DNA from: Ectopseudomonas chengduensis
Lineage (GTDB): Bacteria; Pseudomonadota; Gammaproteobacteria; Pseudomonadales; Pseudomonadaceae
Direction of reading: 5' to 3'
Assembly (NCBI RefSeq): GCF_015712065.1
Contig: NZ_JACFYZ010000009.1
Span: forward strand, 112,184-176,183
DNA: 64,000 nucleotides
The position numbers and the translations under genes are program-made. How positions within the stretch are numbered: the stretch's first letter is position 1; the number at the start of each line of letters is the position of its first letter. The notes below the pieces were generated by a model. That model did no database searches. It saw nothing but the letters and a program-made list of their open reading frames with translations, and had not been told where the DNA came from. Positions 16,636-25,277 of this stretch are shown here, one piece after another.

Positions 16636-16834
16636 GGATCCCCCTTGGACAATGCAGCGGCGCCTGAGCGCACAAAGGCCCAAGCATACCGGCGCAGCGC
16701 CTCGCCGGCCAAGCGCGGCAGCACTGCACAATGGACATACAGGCAATTCAAACAAGCGTATGTTTTTTCGTTGACAGCCCCCAAGCTTCCTCATACCCTC
16801 GCCAAACATTCAACGTGCCGGGACCAATACGGAC

Positions 16835-17533
16835 GTGGGCAGCATCTATCTGATTCGACATGGCCAGGCCTCATTCGGTGCAGACGACTACGATGTCCTG
16901 TCTCCCGTCGGCGTGCGCCAGGCCGAAGTGCTGGGCAAGCACCTGGAGCAACTCGGCATCAGTCTCGATCGTTGCATCAGTGGCAGCCTACGCCGCCAGC
17001 AACACACTGCCAACGCCGCCCTGGAGCACATGAGCAGGGCACCGGCGCTGGATATCGACGAAGCCTTCAACGAATTCGATGCCGATGCGGTGATTCGCAC
17101 GCTGCTGCCGGATCTGCTCCCGGAAGAACCCGAAGCCCTGCATATCCTGCGTAACGGTGCACAGAACCGCGCCGAGTTCCAGCGTCTGTTCGCCAAGCTG
17201 ATCGGCCGCTGGATTTCCGTGGAGCATGACAAGCCCGGCCTGCAAAGCTGGCAGGCCTATGTCGAACAGGTCGAAGGCGGTCTGCGGCGCATCCTCGAAC
17301 AGGCCACCAGCAAACAGAATATCGCCGTGTTTACCTCCGGCGGCACCATCACCGCCCTGCTCCGCCTGATTACCGGCGTCCCGGCGGCAAAGGCCTTCGA
17401 ACTGAATTGGCAAATCGTCAATACCTCGCTCAGCCAGCTGAAATTCCGCGGCTGCGAGGTAAGTCTGGCTTCCTTCAACAGCCATGTGCATTTACAGCTG
17501 CTGAAGGCGCCGGAGCTCATCACCTACCGATGA
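16835..17533 (+). CDS. Histidine phosphatase / phosphoglycerate mutase family protein
   Basis: 232 residues with a GTG start at 16835. The catalytic motif LIRHGQAS stands at residues 6-13 and the second histidine region is VFTSGGTITALLRL near 168; note that this segment shows S-G-G where many relatives have a G/S-H-G motif. The family includes cofactor-dependent mutases and broad phosphatases; substrate unknown. From memory this is the gene next to the SCP2 gene in P. aeruginosa, the same as here. Confidence 0.85.
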   Translation: MGSIYLIRHGQASFGADDYDVLSPVGVRQAEVLGKHLEQLGISLDRCISGSLRRQQHTANAALEHMSRAPALDIDEAFNEFDADAVIRTLLPDLLPEEPEALHILRNGAQNRAEFQRLFAKLIGRWISVEHDKPGLQSWQAYVEQVEGGLRRILEQATSKQNIAVFTSGGTITALLRLITGVPAAKAFELNWQIVNTSLSQLKFRGCEVSLASFNSHVHLQLLKAPELITYR

Positions 17534-17589
17534 GCTCCAGCCCACTGCGGCCGTGAGGCTGCGCGAAAAAACCGAAAAAGGATAAGACC

Positions 17590-17901
17590 ATGAGTGTTGC
17601 TGACATCGCCCAAACCATGCAGTCCAAGTTCAACGCCAGCGCCGCTGCAGGCCTGGATCTGGTATTCCAATTCAACATCGAAGATGGCGAGAACTACGCG
17701 CTGATCGTAAAAGACGGCACGTGCGCCCTCGAGCAAGGCGACAACCCGAACGCCAACGTGACCCTGATCATGGACAGCGAAACCCTCAAGGGCATCGTCA
17801 GCGGCGAAACCGACGGCATGCAGGCTTTCATGGCCGGCAAGCTGCGCGCCGAAGGCGACATGATGCTGGCGATGAAGCTGGGCGAACTGTTCCCGGTCTG
17901 A
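17590..17901 (+). CDS. SCP2 sterol-carrier-domain protein
   Basis: 103 residues forming a single SCP2 domain (FQFNIEDGENYALIVKDGTCAL, then NVTLIMDSETLKGIVSGE and DGMQAFMAGKLRAEGDMMLAMKL). Such small proteins bind acyl-CoA or other lipids in a hydrophobic tunnel. It has an AAGGATAAG ribosome binding site and a strong terminator behind it. Placement before the phosphotransferase and SDR genes suggests a shared lipid or acyl-CoA role, by inference. Confidence 0.9.
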   Translation: MSVADIAQTMQSKFNASAAAGLDLVFQFNIEDGENYALIVKDGTCALEQGDNPNANVTLIMDSETLKGIVSGETDGMQAFMAGKLRAEGDMMLAMKLGELFPV

Positions 17902-17925
17902 TCGGCGAGCTGAGCGCAAAACACG

Positions 17926-17957
17926 AAAACCGGAGTCCTGGCACTCCGGTTTTTTTT
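17926..17957 (+). terminator. Rho-independent terminator after SCP2 gene
   Basis: Arms AAAACCGGAGT and ACTCCGGTTTT around CCTGGC-type loop, followed by a run of eight T. Confidence 0.92.
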
Positions 17958-18122
17958 GCCCGTGATTTGCGGCCAAGGTGACAAACCGAAATGACTGATC
18001 AGGCAGTTTGATCGAGGTGCAACACGCCCGCCTATAACGGCGCGTATTGCTTGTGACAGCCTGAGCACAGCATTAGATTAACCAATTATCTAGGGCACCC
18101 ATCATAAGCAGAAGGGATAAGC

Positions 18123-19190
18123 ATGGCGCTCACCGACCAATCCACCCGCATCCGCACTGGCGAAGAACTCGATGCCGACGTCATCGACGCTTATCTGAAA
18201 GCCAATATTCCGGGCCTGAGCGGCACAGCCAAGATCAGCCAGTTCCCCGGCGGCGCTTCGAACCTGACCTACCTGATCGAATACCCGCAGCAGGAATTCG
18301 TCCTGCGCCGCCCGCCGTTCGGCCACAAGGCCAAGTCGGCCCACGACATGGGCCGTGAGTACCGCATTCTCAACCAGCTCAACGCTGGCTTCCCCTACTG
18401 CCCCAAGGCTTACGTGCACTGCACCGACGAGTCGGTGATCGGCGCCGAGTTCTATGTGATGGAGCGGGTCAAGGGCATCATCCTGCGTTCGGAGATGCCG
18501 GCCGAGCTGAACTTCAGCGCCGAGCAGACCAGCACGCTGTGCAAGAGCTTCATCGACAAGCTGGTCGAGCTGCATAACGTCGATTACAACGCCTGCGGCC
18601 TGGGTGATCTGGGCAAGCCCGAGGGTTATGTCGGCCGTCAGATCAAGGGCTGGAGCGAGCGCTACGAGAAAGCCCTGACTCCGGACGCACCGACCTGGGA
18701 GCCGGTCAAGGCCTGGTTGAATGACAAGATGCCGGCCGATCACCACAAGCCGGGCATCGTGCACAACGACTACCGCTTCGACAACGTGATCCTCGACCCC
18801 AGCAACCCGATGCAGATCATCGGCGTGCTCGACTGGGAGATGACCACCATCGGTGACCCGCTGATGGACCTGGGTAACACACTGGCCTACTGGATCGAGG
18901 CTGGCGACCCGGCTCCGGTGCAACTGATGCGTCGCCAGCCGAGCAACGCGCCGGGCATGCTTACCCGCCAGCAGTTCGTCGACTACTACGCTGAAAAAGC
19001 CGGCATCGAGATCAAGAGTTTCGACTTCTACTACACCTACGGCCTGTTCCGTCTGGCCGGCATCGTGCAGCAGATCTACTACCGCTTCTACCACGGCCAG
19101 ACCCAGGACAAGCGCTTCGCCCAGTTCATTCAGATGAACAAGCTGCTGGAGCAGATGTGCCTGCAGGTCATCGGCAAATCCACTCTCTAA
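18123..19190 (+). CDS. Phosphotransferase of the aminoglycoside/ACAD10-type kinase fold
   Basis: 355 residues. SQFPGGASNLTYLIE (about 40-54) is the nucleotide loop; IVHNDYRFDNVILD (about 213-226) is the catalytic loop with H-N-D; GVLDWEMTTIGDPLMDLG (about 236-253) supplies the Mg-binding aspartate. The closest family I recognise is the N-terminal kinase domain of ACAD10/11-type proteins, linked to 4-hydroxyacyl-CoA breakdown, rather than antibiotic resistance. An SDR gene follows after 16 bases, very probably in one operon. Confidence 0.87.
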   Translation: MALTDQSTRIRTGEELDADVIDAYLKANIPGLSGTAKISQFPGGASNLTYLIEYPQQEFVLRRPPFGHKAKSAHDMGREYRILNQLNAGFPYCPKAYVHCTDESVIGAEFYVMERVKGIILRSEMPAELNFSAEQTSTLCKSFIDKLVELHNVDYNACGLGDLGKPEGYVGRQIKGWSERYEKALTPDAPTWEPVKAWLNDKMPADHHKPGIVHNDYRFDNVILDPSNPMQIIGVLDWEMTTIGDPLMDLGNTLAYWIEAGDPAPVQLMRRQPSNAPGMLTRQQFVDYYAEKAGIEIKSFDFYYTYGLFRLAGIVQQIYYRFYHGQTQDKRFAQFIQMNKLLEQMCLQVIGKSTL

Positions 19191-19206
19191 CCCCGGGGTA
19201 ATCACA

Positions 19207-19974
19207 ATGTCCAAGACCCAACTGTTCGACCTCGACGGCAAGATCGCCTTCGTCTCCGGCGCCAGCCGCGGCATCGGCGAAGCCATTGCCAAGCTGCTAG
19301 CCCAGCAAGGCGCCCACGTGATCGTATCCAGCCGCAAGATCGAAGGCTGCCAGGCCGTAGCTGACGCCATCACCGCCGAGGGTGGCAAGGCCACTGCCAT
19401 CGCCTGCCACATCGGCGAGATGGAGCAGATCACCAACGTCTTCGCGCAGATCAAGGAACAGTTCGGTCGTCTCGACATCCTGGTCAATAACGCTGCTACC
19501 AACCCGCAATTCTGCAACGTGCTGGACACCGATCTGGGCGCCTTCCAGAAAACCGTGGACGTAAACATCCGCGGCTACTACTTCATGTCCATCGAAGGCG
19601 GCAAGCTGATGAAGGAAAACGGTGGCGGCTCGATCATCAACGTTGCCTCGATCAACGGCGTCTCCCCCGGCGAATTCCAGGGCATCTACTCGGTGACCAA
19701 GGCCGCGGTGATCAGCATGACCAAGGTGTTCGCCAAGGAGTGCGCGCAGTTCGGCATTCGCTGCAACGCTCTGCTGCCAGGCCTGACCGACACCAAATTC
19801 GCCTCGGCACTGACCAAGAACGACGCCATCCTCAAGCACGCGCTGCAGCGCATCCCACTCAAGCGCGTAGCCGACCCGAGCGAGATGGCCGGCGCGGTGC
19901 TGTACCTGGCCAGTGAAGCATCCAGCTACACCACCGGCGTGGCGCTGAACGTGGACGGCGGCTTCCTCTCCTGA
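19207..19974 (+). CDS. Short-chain dehydrogenase/reductase
   Basis: 255 residues, classical SDR. The NAD(P) motif is SGASRGIGEAIA (TGxxxGxG type) near residue 17, then LVNNAATN near 94, catalytic serine in INVASINGVSPG near 148 and Y-x-x-x-K in YSVTKAAV near 163-167. The end GVALNVDGGFLS is typical. The substrate is unknown; being co-transcribed with the ACAD10-type kinase suggests hydroxyacyl-CoA or alcohol metabolism (inference). A terminator follows. Confidence 0.92.
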   Translation: MSKTQLFDLDGKIAFVSGASRGIGEAIAKLLAQQGAHVIVSSRKIEGCQAVADAITAEGGKATAIACHIGEMEQITNVFAQIKEQFGRLDILVNNAATNPQFCNVLDTDLGAFQKTVDVNIRGYYFMSIEGGKLMKENGGGSIINVASINGVSPGEFQGIYSVTKAAVISMTKVFAKECAQFGIRCNALLPGLTDTKFASALTKNDAILKHALQRIPLKRVADPSEMAGAVLYLASEASSYTTGVALNVDGGFLS

Positions 19975-19993
19975 GGCCAGACGCCATGAACGA

Positions 19994-20017
19994 CAAAGGC
20001 ACCTCAGGGTGCCTTTG
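19994..20017 (+). terminator. Terminator after SDR gene
   Basis: Arms CAAAGGCACC and GGTGCCTTTG around a 4-base loop, no long T-run. Confidence 0.7.
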
Positions 20018-20049
20018 CCGTAAACAGGATAGGCCTAGCGCACCACAAT

Positions 20050-20123
20050 TGTAGGGTGGGCCGGGCGGCGCTCCGTTTTAACCCACCAATCACTATCTAA
20101 TGTGGGCTAAAGCCCACCCTACA
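20050..20123. repeat. Intergenic palindromic repeat (TGTAGGGTGGGC type)
   Basis: Outer arms TGTAGGGTGGGC (20050-20061) and GCCCACCCTACA (20112-20123) are exact inverted copies, with an inner ACCCACC/GTGGGCT pair. From memory this type of repeat is common between Pseudomonas genes. It lies between two convergent genes. Confidence 0.65.
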
Positions 20124-20147
20124 TCTACCCGCTCCCGCGAGTGGCCG

Positions 20148-20795
20148 CTACCAATCCTTCAGCGCAGCTTCGGCTGCGGGGTTCATCGGCTCAGCCAACA
20201 GGCCGGTCGGCGTCAGGCTGACGCTATAGACCGCATCGGCGGCAATCGGCAGGTAGGTCACACGCAACGCCTGTGGGTCGAACAACAGCAGATCACGCTG
20301 ACTCATGCGCAGCCAGCGCCACAGGTCCACGCCATAAGGGCTCTCGGCCAATTGCACGCGACCATGTTGCGCCAGCGCCTGCTGCTCAATGGCCAGAAAA
20401 CGCCCGGATAGACGTTCCAGACGGTAGCCAGGCTCAAGACCAATCAGCTCAGCCAGGCCTTTCCAGCGAATCAGTCGGCCGTCGAGTTGCCACATGTCGC
20501 CCTCGAGCGTGACAGTGCGCTCGCGCCCCCCTTCGAGCAGCGTCACCTGATAACGCTGCGGACCATCAGCCTTGAAGCTCAGCGTCACCAGCGGCTTGCC
20601 CGGCTGCAGCGGCTCGTAGGCATACAGATCGTAAGCTACCAGACCGACCAGGCCGGCCAGGGCGAGAAATGCCAGACCACAGGTGCCACGCAACCAGCCG
20701 AGGAACCAGCCCGTATTGAGCAGAATGCGCAATGCCACCAGCAGCGCCAATACGGCCAACAGCGCCACGGCCCAGGCCAACCCGTCGTATTGCAT
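20148..20795 (-). CDS. Conserved inner-membrane-anchored protein
   Basis: 215 residues. Two N-terminal hydrophobic helices (about 7-27 and 36-57) are followed by a soluble domain of beta character (LVTLSFKADGPQRYQVTLL, then GDMWQLDGRLIRWKGLAELIG). From memory, Pseudomonas homologues are labelled multidrug transporter or efflux-pump-like without evidence; the sequence shows no transporter fold. Function unknown; probably faces the periplasm. Confidence 0.72.
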   Translation of the reverse strand: MQYDGLAWAVALLAVLALLVALRILLNTGWFLGWLRGTCGLAFLALAGLVGLVAYDLYAYEPLQPGKPLVTLSFKADGPQRYQVTLLEGGRERTVTLEGDMWQLDGRLIRWKGLAELIGLEPGYRLERLSGRFLAIEQQALAQHGRVQLAESPYGVDLWRWLRMSQRDLLLFDPQALRVTYLPIAADAVYSVSLTPTGLLAEPMNPAAEAALKDW

Positions 20796-20897
20796 CGATT
20801 GCGTTCCTTCTCTGACGAAATCCCGGCATTATGCGCAGCTCTCCCCGCGACGAACAGCCAGCAGGCTGCGCACTCGCCCACAAGTCGACACTTTAAT

Positions 20898-21677
20898 ATG
20901 CCCTTCGCTCTCGAGCTCGCCATCGATCCCAGCACACTGGCCATTCTCGCTCTGGTCGCCTTCATCGCCGGCTTCATCGACGCCATTGCCGGTGGCGGCG
21001 GCCTGCTGACCATCCCTGCCCTGCTTACCGCAGGTTTACCGCCGCACCTGGTGTTGGGCACCAACAAGCTGTGCGCCACCTTCGGCTCGGGCACCGCGGC
21101 TCTCACGTTTTATCGCCGCAAGCTGTTCGACCCGAAGCAATGGCGCAACGCGTTGCTGGCAACCCTGATCGGCGCCCTGCTCGGCGCCGTCATCGCGCAC
21201 TGGATGCCGGCCGCCTGGCTCAACCAGATGCTGCCGGTGATCGTCTTCGCCTGCGGTGTTTACCTGCTGTTCGGACGTATGCCGGAGGCACCAGCCGAAC
21301 ACGACCTGCCGATAGCGCGTGGTCGGCAATGGCCGCAAGGGCTTGGCCTGGGACTCTACGATGGAGTGGCGGGCCCTGGCACCGGCGCGTTCTGGACGGT
21401 CAGCAGCCTGCTGATGTATCCACTCGATCTGGTGCGCGCCAGCGGCGTGGCGCGCACCATGAACTTCGTCAGCAACGCGGCGGCGCTGGCCGTGTTCATC
21501 GCCTTTGGTCAGGTAGCCTGGGTGCTCGGTCTGAGCATGGGCGCCGCCTTGATGGTCGGCGCCTTTCTCGGTGCGCGCACCGCGATCAAAGGCGGTTCGA
21601 AGTTCATTCGCCCGGTGTTCATTACGGTGGTATTGGCGCTGACCGCGCGCCTGGTCTGGCAACACTGGGTCGCGTAG
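20898..21677 (+). CDS. TSUP/TauE-SafE family membrane protein
   Basis: 259 residues with about eight membrane helices. The family motif GFIDAIAGGGGLLTIPALL near residue 26 and its second copy GLYDGVAGPGTGAFWTV near 155 are the two inverted repeats of sulfite exporter TauE/SafE proteins. Members export sulfite, sulfoacetate or other small anions; the substrate here is not known. Its stop codon lies inside an intergenic repeat shared with the end of nudC. Confidence 0.88.
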   Translation: MPFALELAIDPSTLAILALVAFIAGFIDAIAGGGGLLTIPALLTAGLPPHLVLGTNKLCATFGSGTAALTFYRRKLFDPKQWRNALLATLIGALLGAVIAHWMPAAWLNQMLPVIVFACGVYLLFGRMPEAPAEHDLPIARGRQWPQGLGLGLYDGVAGPGTGAFWTVSSLLMYPLDLVRASGVARTMNFVSNAAALAVFIAFGQVAWVLGLSMGAALMVGAFLGARTAIKGGSKFIRPVFITVVLALTARLVWQHWVA

Positions 21678-21728
21678 GGCGGGTGCAACCCGCCACAGCA
21701 TCGATTTGGCGGGTTACACCCGCCCTAC
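21674..21728. repeat. Palindromic repeat (GTAGGGCGGGTG type) overlapping two stop codons
   Basis: Exact outer arms GTAGGGCGGGTG and CACCCGCCCTAC with inner pair AACCCGCC/GGCGGGTT. The stop codons of the plus-strand TSUP gene (21675-21677) and the minus-strand nudC (21725-21727) both fall inside its arms. It resembles the repeat at 20050 in its outer arm. Confidence 0.7.
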
Positions 21729-22546
21729 GGCAGACTGGGCTCAGGCAAGCCAAGACGACGCGCAACGTAAAGATCGATCAGATGGCGGGCGATGGAACGC
21801 GACGCTGGCAACGGCGGCAAGTCATCGACACGAAACCAGCGCGCATCCTCGATCTCGTCTTCTTGCATGATGATCTCGCCACTGGCGTACTCGGCGTGGA
21901 AGCCAAGCATCAGCGAATGCGGAAACGGCCAGCCCTGGCTACCGATGTACTGCAGGTTTTTCACCTCGACGCCGACTTCCTCACGCACCTCGCGCGCCAC
22001 GCAATGCTCCACTGACTCGCCCGGCTCGACGAACCCGGCCAGGGTGCTGTATACGCCGGTGACGAACCGCGGTGAACGTGCCAGGAGTATCTCGTCGCCC
22101 CGTGTGACCAGTACGATCATGCTCGGCGAAATGCGCGGATAGTGCTGCGATTCGCAGCTGTCGCACCGCATCGCCCGCTCGCCAGGAAGCTGGCGCGTCG
22201 GCGCACCGCAACTACCGCAATAACGATGCTCGGCGTACCAGGTGCCGATCTGCGCGGCGTAGGCCAGCATGCGAAAGGTTTCCGCGTCGCCCTGCAGCAT
22301 GAACTGACGCAGGCTCTGCCAGCTGCAGCCCTCCAGCGTCGCCGAGGGCTTGAGTTGCAGCAGGTAAACGGCATCGTCACCGAAATGACCGATACCCTGC
22401 TCGCCGAGAATAGGCAGGTCCTGGCGCTTGATCCAATCACGCGGGAACAGCACGCCATTGCTGTCGGCGAGAAAGTGCTGCTGGTTATAGAGCAGCGCCC
22501 AGCCGCCAGGCTGGGCAGGATCGAGAAAGGTATTGCGCCAGACCAT
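21725..22546 (-). CDS. nudC: NADH pyrophosphatase / RNA deNADding enzyme NudC
   Basis: 273 residues. A zinc ribbon (YCGSCGAP and MRCDSCES, residues about 98-121), the Nudix box GFVEPGESVEHCVAREVREEVGV (about 158-181), and the NudC array after it. The array reads SQGWPFPHS where the usual family signature is SQPWPFPxS, so one proline is replaced by glycine. NudC cuts NADH and removes NAD caps from RNA. The start overlaps the stop of the upstream scaffold gene (TGATG), suggesting coupled translation. Confidence 0.93.
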   Translation of the reverse strand: MVWRNTFLDPAQPGGWALLYNQQHFLADSNGVLFPRDWIKRQDLPILGEQGIGHFGDDAVYLLQLKPSATLEGCSWQSLRQFMLQGDAETFRMLAYAAQIGTWYAEHRYCGSCGAPTRQLPGERAMRCDSCESQHYPRISPSMIVLVTRGDEILLARSPRFVTGVYSTLAGFVEPGESVEHCVAREVREEVGVEVKNLQYIGSQGWPFPHSLMLGFHAEYASGEIIMQEDEIEDARWFRVDDLPPLPASRSIARHLIDLYVARRLGLPEPSLP

Positions 22547-24225
22547 CAGGCTGCCACCGGCATGCCCAGTGCCTTGACGCTTTCTTCAGCCAGGTCGAGC
22601 ACGCTGGGACGGGTTTCAGGACGCATCACCGCGCCCGCTTCCAGGTAGTACTCGAGGCTGCTCAAAGCATCAGCCAGGGTTTCCAGCATCTGCTCCGACG
22701 GCATTTGCGCCGACTCGAGCATGCGCGCCTGGATATAGTCGGCACAGGCACCGACCAGTATCGCGGCACGGCGCTGCTCGAGAAACCACAAGCCGCCACG
22801 CACGGCCTGCAGGCTGAACGGTACGTTGGACAGGTGCATCTTGTCGCCAGCCGACTCCAGATACGCGGTGATCGCGCGCTTGGCCAGAGCCAGACCGGCC
22901 TGGGCCTCGTCGACCACGACGATACGGGCTTCGTTGAGCTGATGAGTAGCGAAAGAGTCGGCCTCATTGCCCGGCTCGACGGCAGCCGGCCTGATATCGC
23001 GACCTTCGCCACGTTCCAGGCTGGCCACCATGCCTTCGACATAGAGCACGGCATCGGCCAGCTTGTGCAACTGCTCAGCCTGTGGCGGCGTGTCTTCGCT
23101 CCAGGCAGCGACCAGCGGCAACTGCGCGCCGAGCGAGTTGCCGGCAGAGTTCAGACCGACCATGCCTAAGGTCTTGGCCAACTTGCCCAGCAATGCATGC
23201 AGGGTGCCCAAGGTTTCGCCTTGCAAGGTGCCGCGCTCGAGCAGGTCGAGCATGTCCTTGACGCTGGCCAGCTCTTCGCGAATCGCCGTGGACAACGAAC
23301 GCATCACCGCCTGGCCCGGCCCTGCCAGGCGCCGGTATTCCTCTTCCAGCAGGTGGTCGGTGAACGGCAACGGCGTGAGGCCGAACACTCCGCGCATGGC
23401 GCTGGCGTGCGGTCCATGGCTGTCGGCCAGCGCGACCAGATACAGCAGCTCTTTCAGCAAACTGCGCGGTGCTTCGTACTGCGGGTTACCGAGCATCAGC
23501 TTGAGTTCGCGATCAACCCGCGAGAACAGCTGCTTGCGCGATTTGCGTGGCAGCAGTTGACCATCGCACTGCGCTTCGATGGCGGCAGCGCCAATCCAGC
23601 ACATGCGCCCACGCGGCTCATTGGCGAACAGGCTGTCCAGGCGCGCCATAGCGCGCACCATCAGTTTGAGGCTGGCCTGCGGATTCTGCTCACGAATGAA
23701 GCCCAGCAGCCCTACCTGATACATGTGACGCAGGCGCTTGCCTTCGCTCAGTTTGGCCGCGCCATCGAGTGGCTGGGTAGCCGTATGTGGCCGCGCATGA
23801 TCGAGGCGCACGCTGAAGAAGAAACTTTCCGGCAGCGGCTGCTGCGCGCCAGCCTGACGCAAATCGTTGATCGCCGGCAGCAGCAGTTCGGGCATTTCCT
23901 GGCGATGAGCGTCGACGTTTTCCAGATAACGGCGCAGCACATGCAGGGCATTGCTCAGAGCCGAGAGCTGCGCGTCGCGCTCCTCACCTGCTCCGGCTGG
24001 AATATCGGTTGCCTGATCCAGCACTTCCTGGGCAAGCAACTCGGCACCGGCCAGCTCGATCAGGTTGAGCGTGCCGCGCACCTGGTGCAGGCTTTCCACC
24101 GCCTGCTGCAACAGGCTGCCGTTATGCCGCTCGGCGATGAAATGCTCCAGGCTCTGCTCGGCCTCTTCCATGGTGACGAACAGCTCGTCGCGCACCAGAT
24201 TCAGGGATGTGGCTCCACTTACCAT
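22546..24225 (-). CDS. ChpA/PilL N-terminal-like scaffold protein (Hpt-type helical bundles)
   Basis: 559 residues, acidic and helical throughout. It opens with repeated Hpt-like bundles (EAEQSLEHFIAE, then SLHQVRGTLNLIELAGAELLAQE near residues 40-65), resembling the N-terminal phosphotransfer-like part of ChpA/CheA hybrid kinases. No ATPase, CheW or receiver domain follows. The H-Q-V-R-G pattern keeps the histidine of an Hpt site, but whether it is phosphorylated is unknown. From memory, Pseudomonas homologues carry misleading names such as ferrous iron transporter B. Tight linkage to nudC is conserved in the genus as far as I recall. Confidence 0.7.
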   Translation of the reverse strand: MVSGATSLNLVRDELFVTMEEAEQSLEHFIAERHNGSLLQQAVESLHQVRGTLNLIELAGAELLAQEVLDQATDIPAGAGEERDAQLSALSNALHVLRRYLENVDAHRQEMPELLLPAINDLRQAGAQQPLPESFFFSVRLDHARPHTATQPLDGAAKLSEGKRLRHMYQVGLLGFIREQNPQASLKLMVRAMARLDSLFANEPRGRMCWIGAAAIEAQCDGQLLPRKSRKQLFSRVDRELKLMLGNPQYEAPRSLLKELLYLVALADSHGPHASAMRGVFGLTPLPFTDHLLEEEYRRLAGPGQAVMRSLSTAIREELASVKDMLDLLERGTLQGETLGTLHALLGKLAKTLGMVGLNSAGNSLGAQLPLVAAWSEDTPPQAEQLHKLADAVLYVEGMVASLERGEGRDIRPAAVEPGNEADSFATHQLNEARIVVVDEAQAGLALAKRAITAYLESAGDKMHLSNVPFSLQAVRGGLWFLEQRRAAILVGACADYIQARMLESAQMPSEQMLETLADALSSLEYYLEAGAVMRPETRPSVLDLAEESVKALGMPVAA

Positions 24226-24262
24226 GCTCTAGGCCTCGCAGCGAACATCAGCGAATACGGCA

Positions 24263-25075
24263 TCAGTCGGCGAACTCCGGCTTCTGCTTGGTCATGTGCG
24301 CCGCCATGGCCAGGCGCAGGTCTTCCGACTGCAGCATGGCGGCATTCCAGGTAGCGATATATTCAAGGCCATCATCGACCCGGTGATCGCGCATGTAGCG
24401 AATCATTTCCTTGGTTCCACGCACGGCAATCGGCGACTTGGCAGCGATTTGTGCGGCGATCTCCATCACCCCAGCCAGCAGCGCTTCCTGATCTTCGTAG
24501 GTGCGATTGACCAGGCCGATGCGCGCAGCCTCGTTACCGTCGATGGTGCGCCCGGTGAAGGCCAGCTCACGCATCATGCCGTCGCCGATGATGCGCGGCA
24601 GGCGCTGCAGGGTGCCGACGTCAGCGGCCATGCCCATGTCGATTTCCTTGATGGAGAACTGCGCGTCGACGCTGCAATAGCGCATATCGCAGGCGCTGAT
24701 CAGATCGATGGCGCCGCCAATGCAGTAACCCTGAATGGCAGCCAGCACCGGCTTGCGGCAGTTGTCGACGGCGTTGAAAGAGGCTTGCAGCTCGAGAATC
24801 TTGCGCCGCAGCGCCGAGGCATTACGACCAACATCCTTGCCCAGTTGGGCCCCGACCGAGGCCAGCAGCATCAGATCGATGCCCGAAGAAAAGTGTTTGC
24901 CGGCACCGGAAAGCACCACGACACGCACCGCATCGTTGTCATCGACCCACTGAAAGATCTCGATGATCTCGCGCCAGAAGTCGGCATTCATGGCGTTGAT
25001 CTTGTCCGGACGGTTGATCTGCACATGGGCGATCTTGTCCGCCAGCTCGACGCGGAAGGCTTTGTAGTCGGACAT
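24263..25075 (-). CDS. Crotonase-type enoyl-CoA hydratase/isomerase
   Basis: 270 residues from the ATG at 25075 (GAGGA 8 bases upstream; the ATG at 25084 is less well placed). The crotonase oxyanion-hole segments are SGAGKHFSSGIDLMLL (about 56-71) and AAIQGYCIGGAIDLISACD (about 109-127). The acidic residues in SIKEIDMGMAADVGTLQRLP are typical of the dienoyl-CoA isomerase subgroup (ECH1-like), which shifts double bonds during unsaturated fatty acid breakdown. Substrate assignment is inference. Confidence 0.88.
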   Translation of the reverse strand: MSDYKAFRVELADKIAHVQINRPDKINAMNADFWREIIEIFQWVDDNDAVRVVVLSGAGKHFSSGIDLMLLASVGAQLGKDVGRNASALRRKILELQASFNAVDNCRKPVLAAIQGYCIGGAIDLISACDMRYCSVDAQFSIKEIDMGMAADVGTLQRLPRIIGDGMMRELAFTGRTIDGNEAARIGLVNRTYEDQEALLAGVMEIAAQIAAKSPIAVRGTKEMIRYMRDHRVDDGLEYIATWNAAMLQSEDLRLAMAAHMTKQKPEFAD

Positions 25076-25277
25076 GGCAGGCATCCTCAGCCGCGGCTCG
25101 GCAGCACAGTAACAATTTTGTGATTAATAACCGAGCAACTATAACAAGCACGCCATAAAAGTCGATGCTTGCCACTGTGACGCAGGGCACGCCCCGGACG
25201 TTAACAACCGCTTTGAATGTCAGAGATAAGAGATTGATCTGCCGAGGATCTTACTCCCCGACAGACCCACAACAGGT

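Noticed and set aside
18123..19190. Aminoglycoside resistance gene
   Set aside because: The fold is shared, but sequence motifs and linkage to an SDR and SCP2 gene fit the ACAD10-type kinases.
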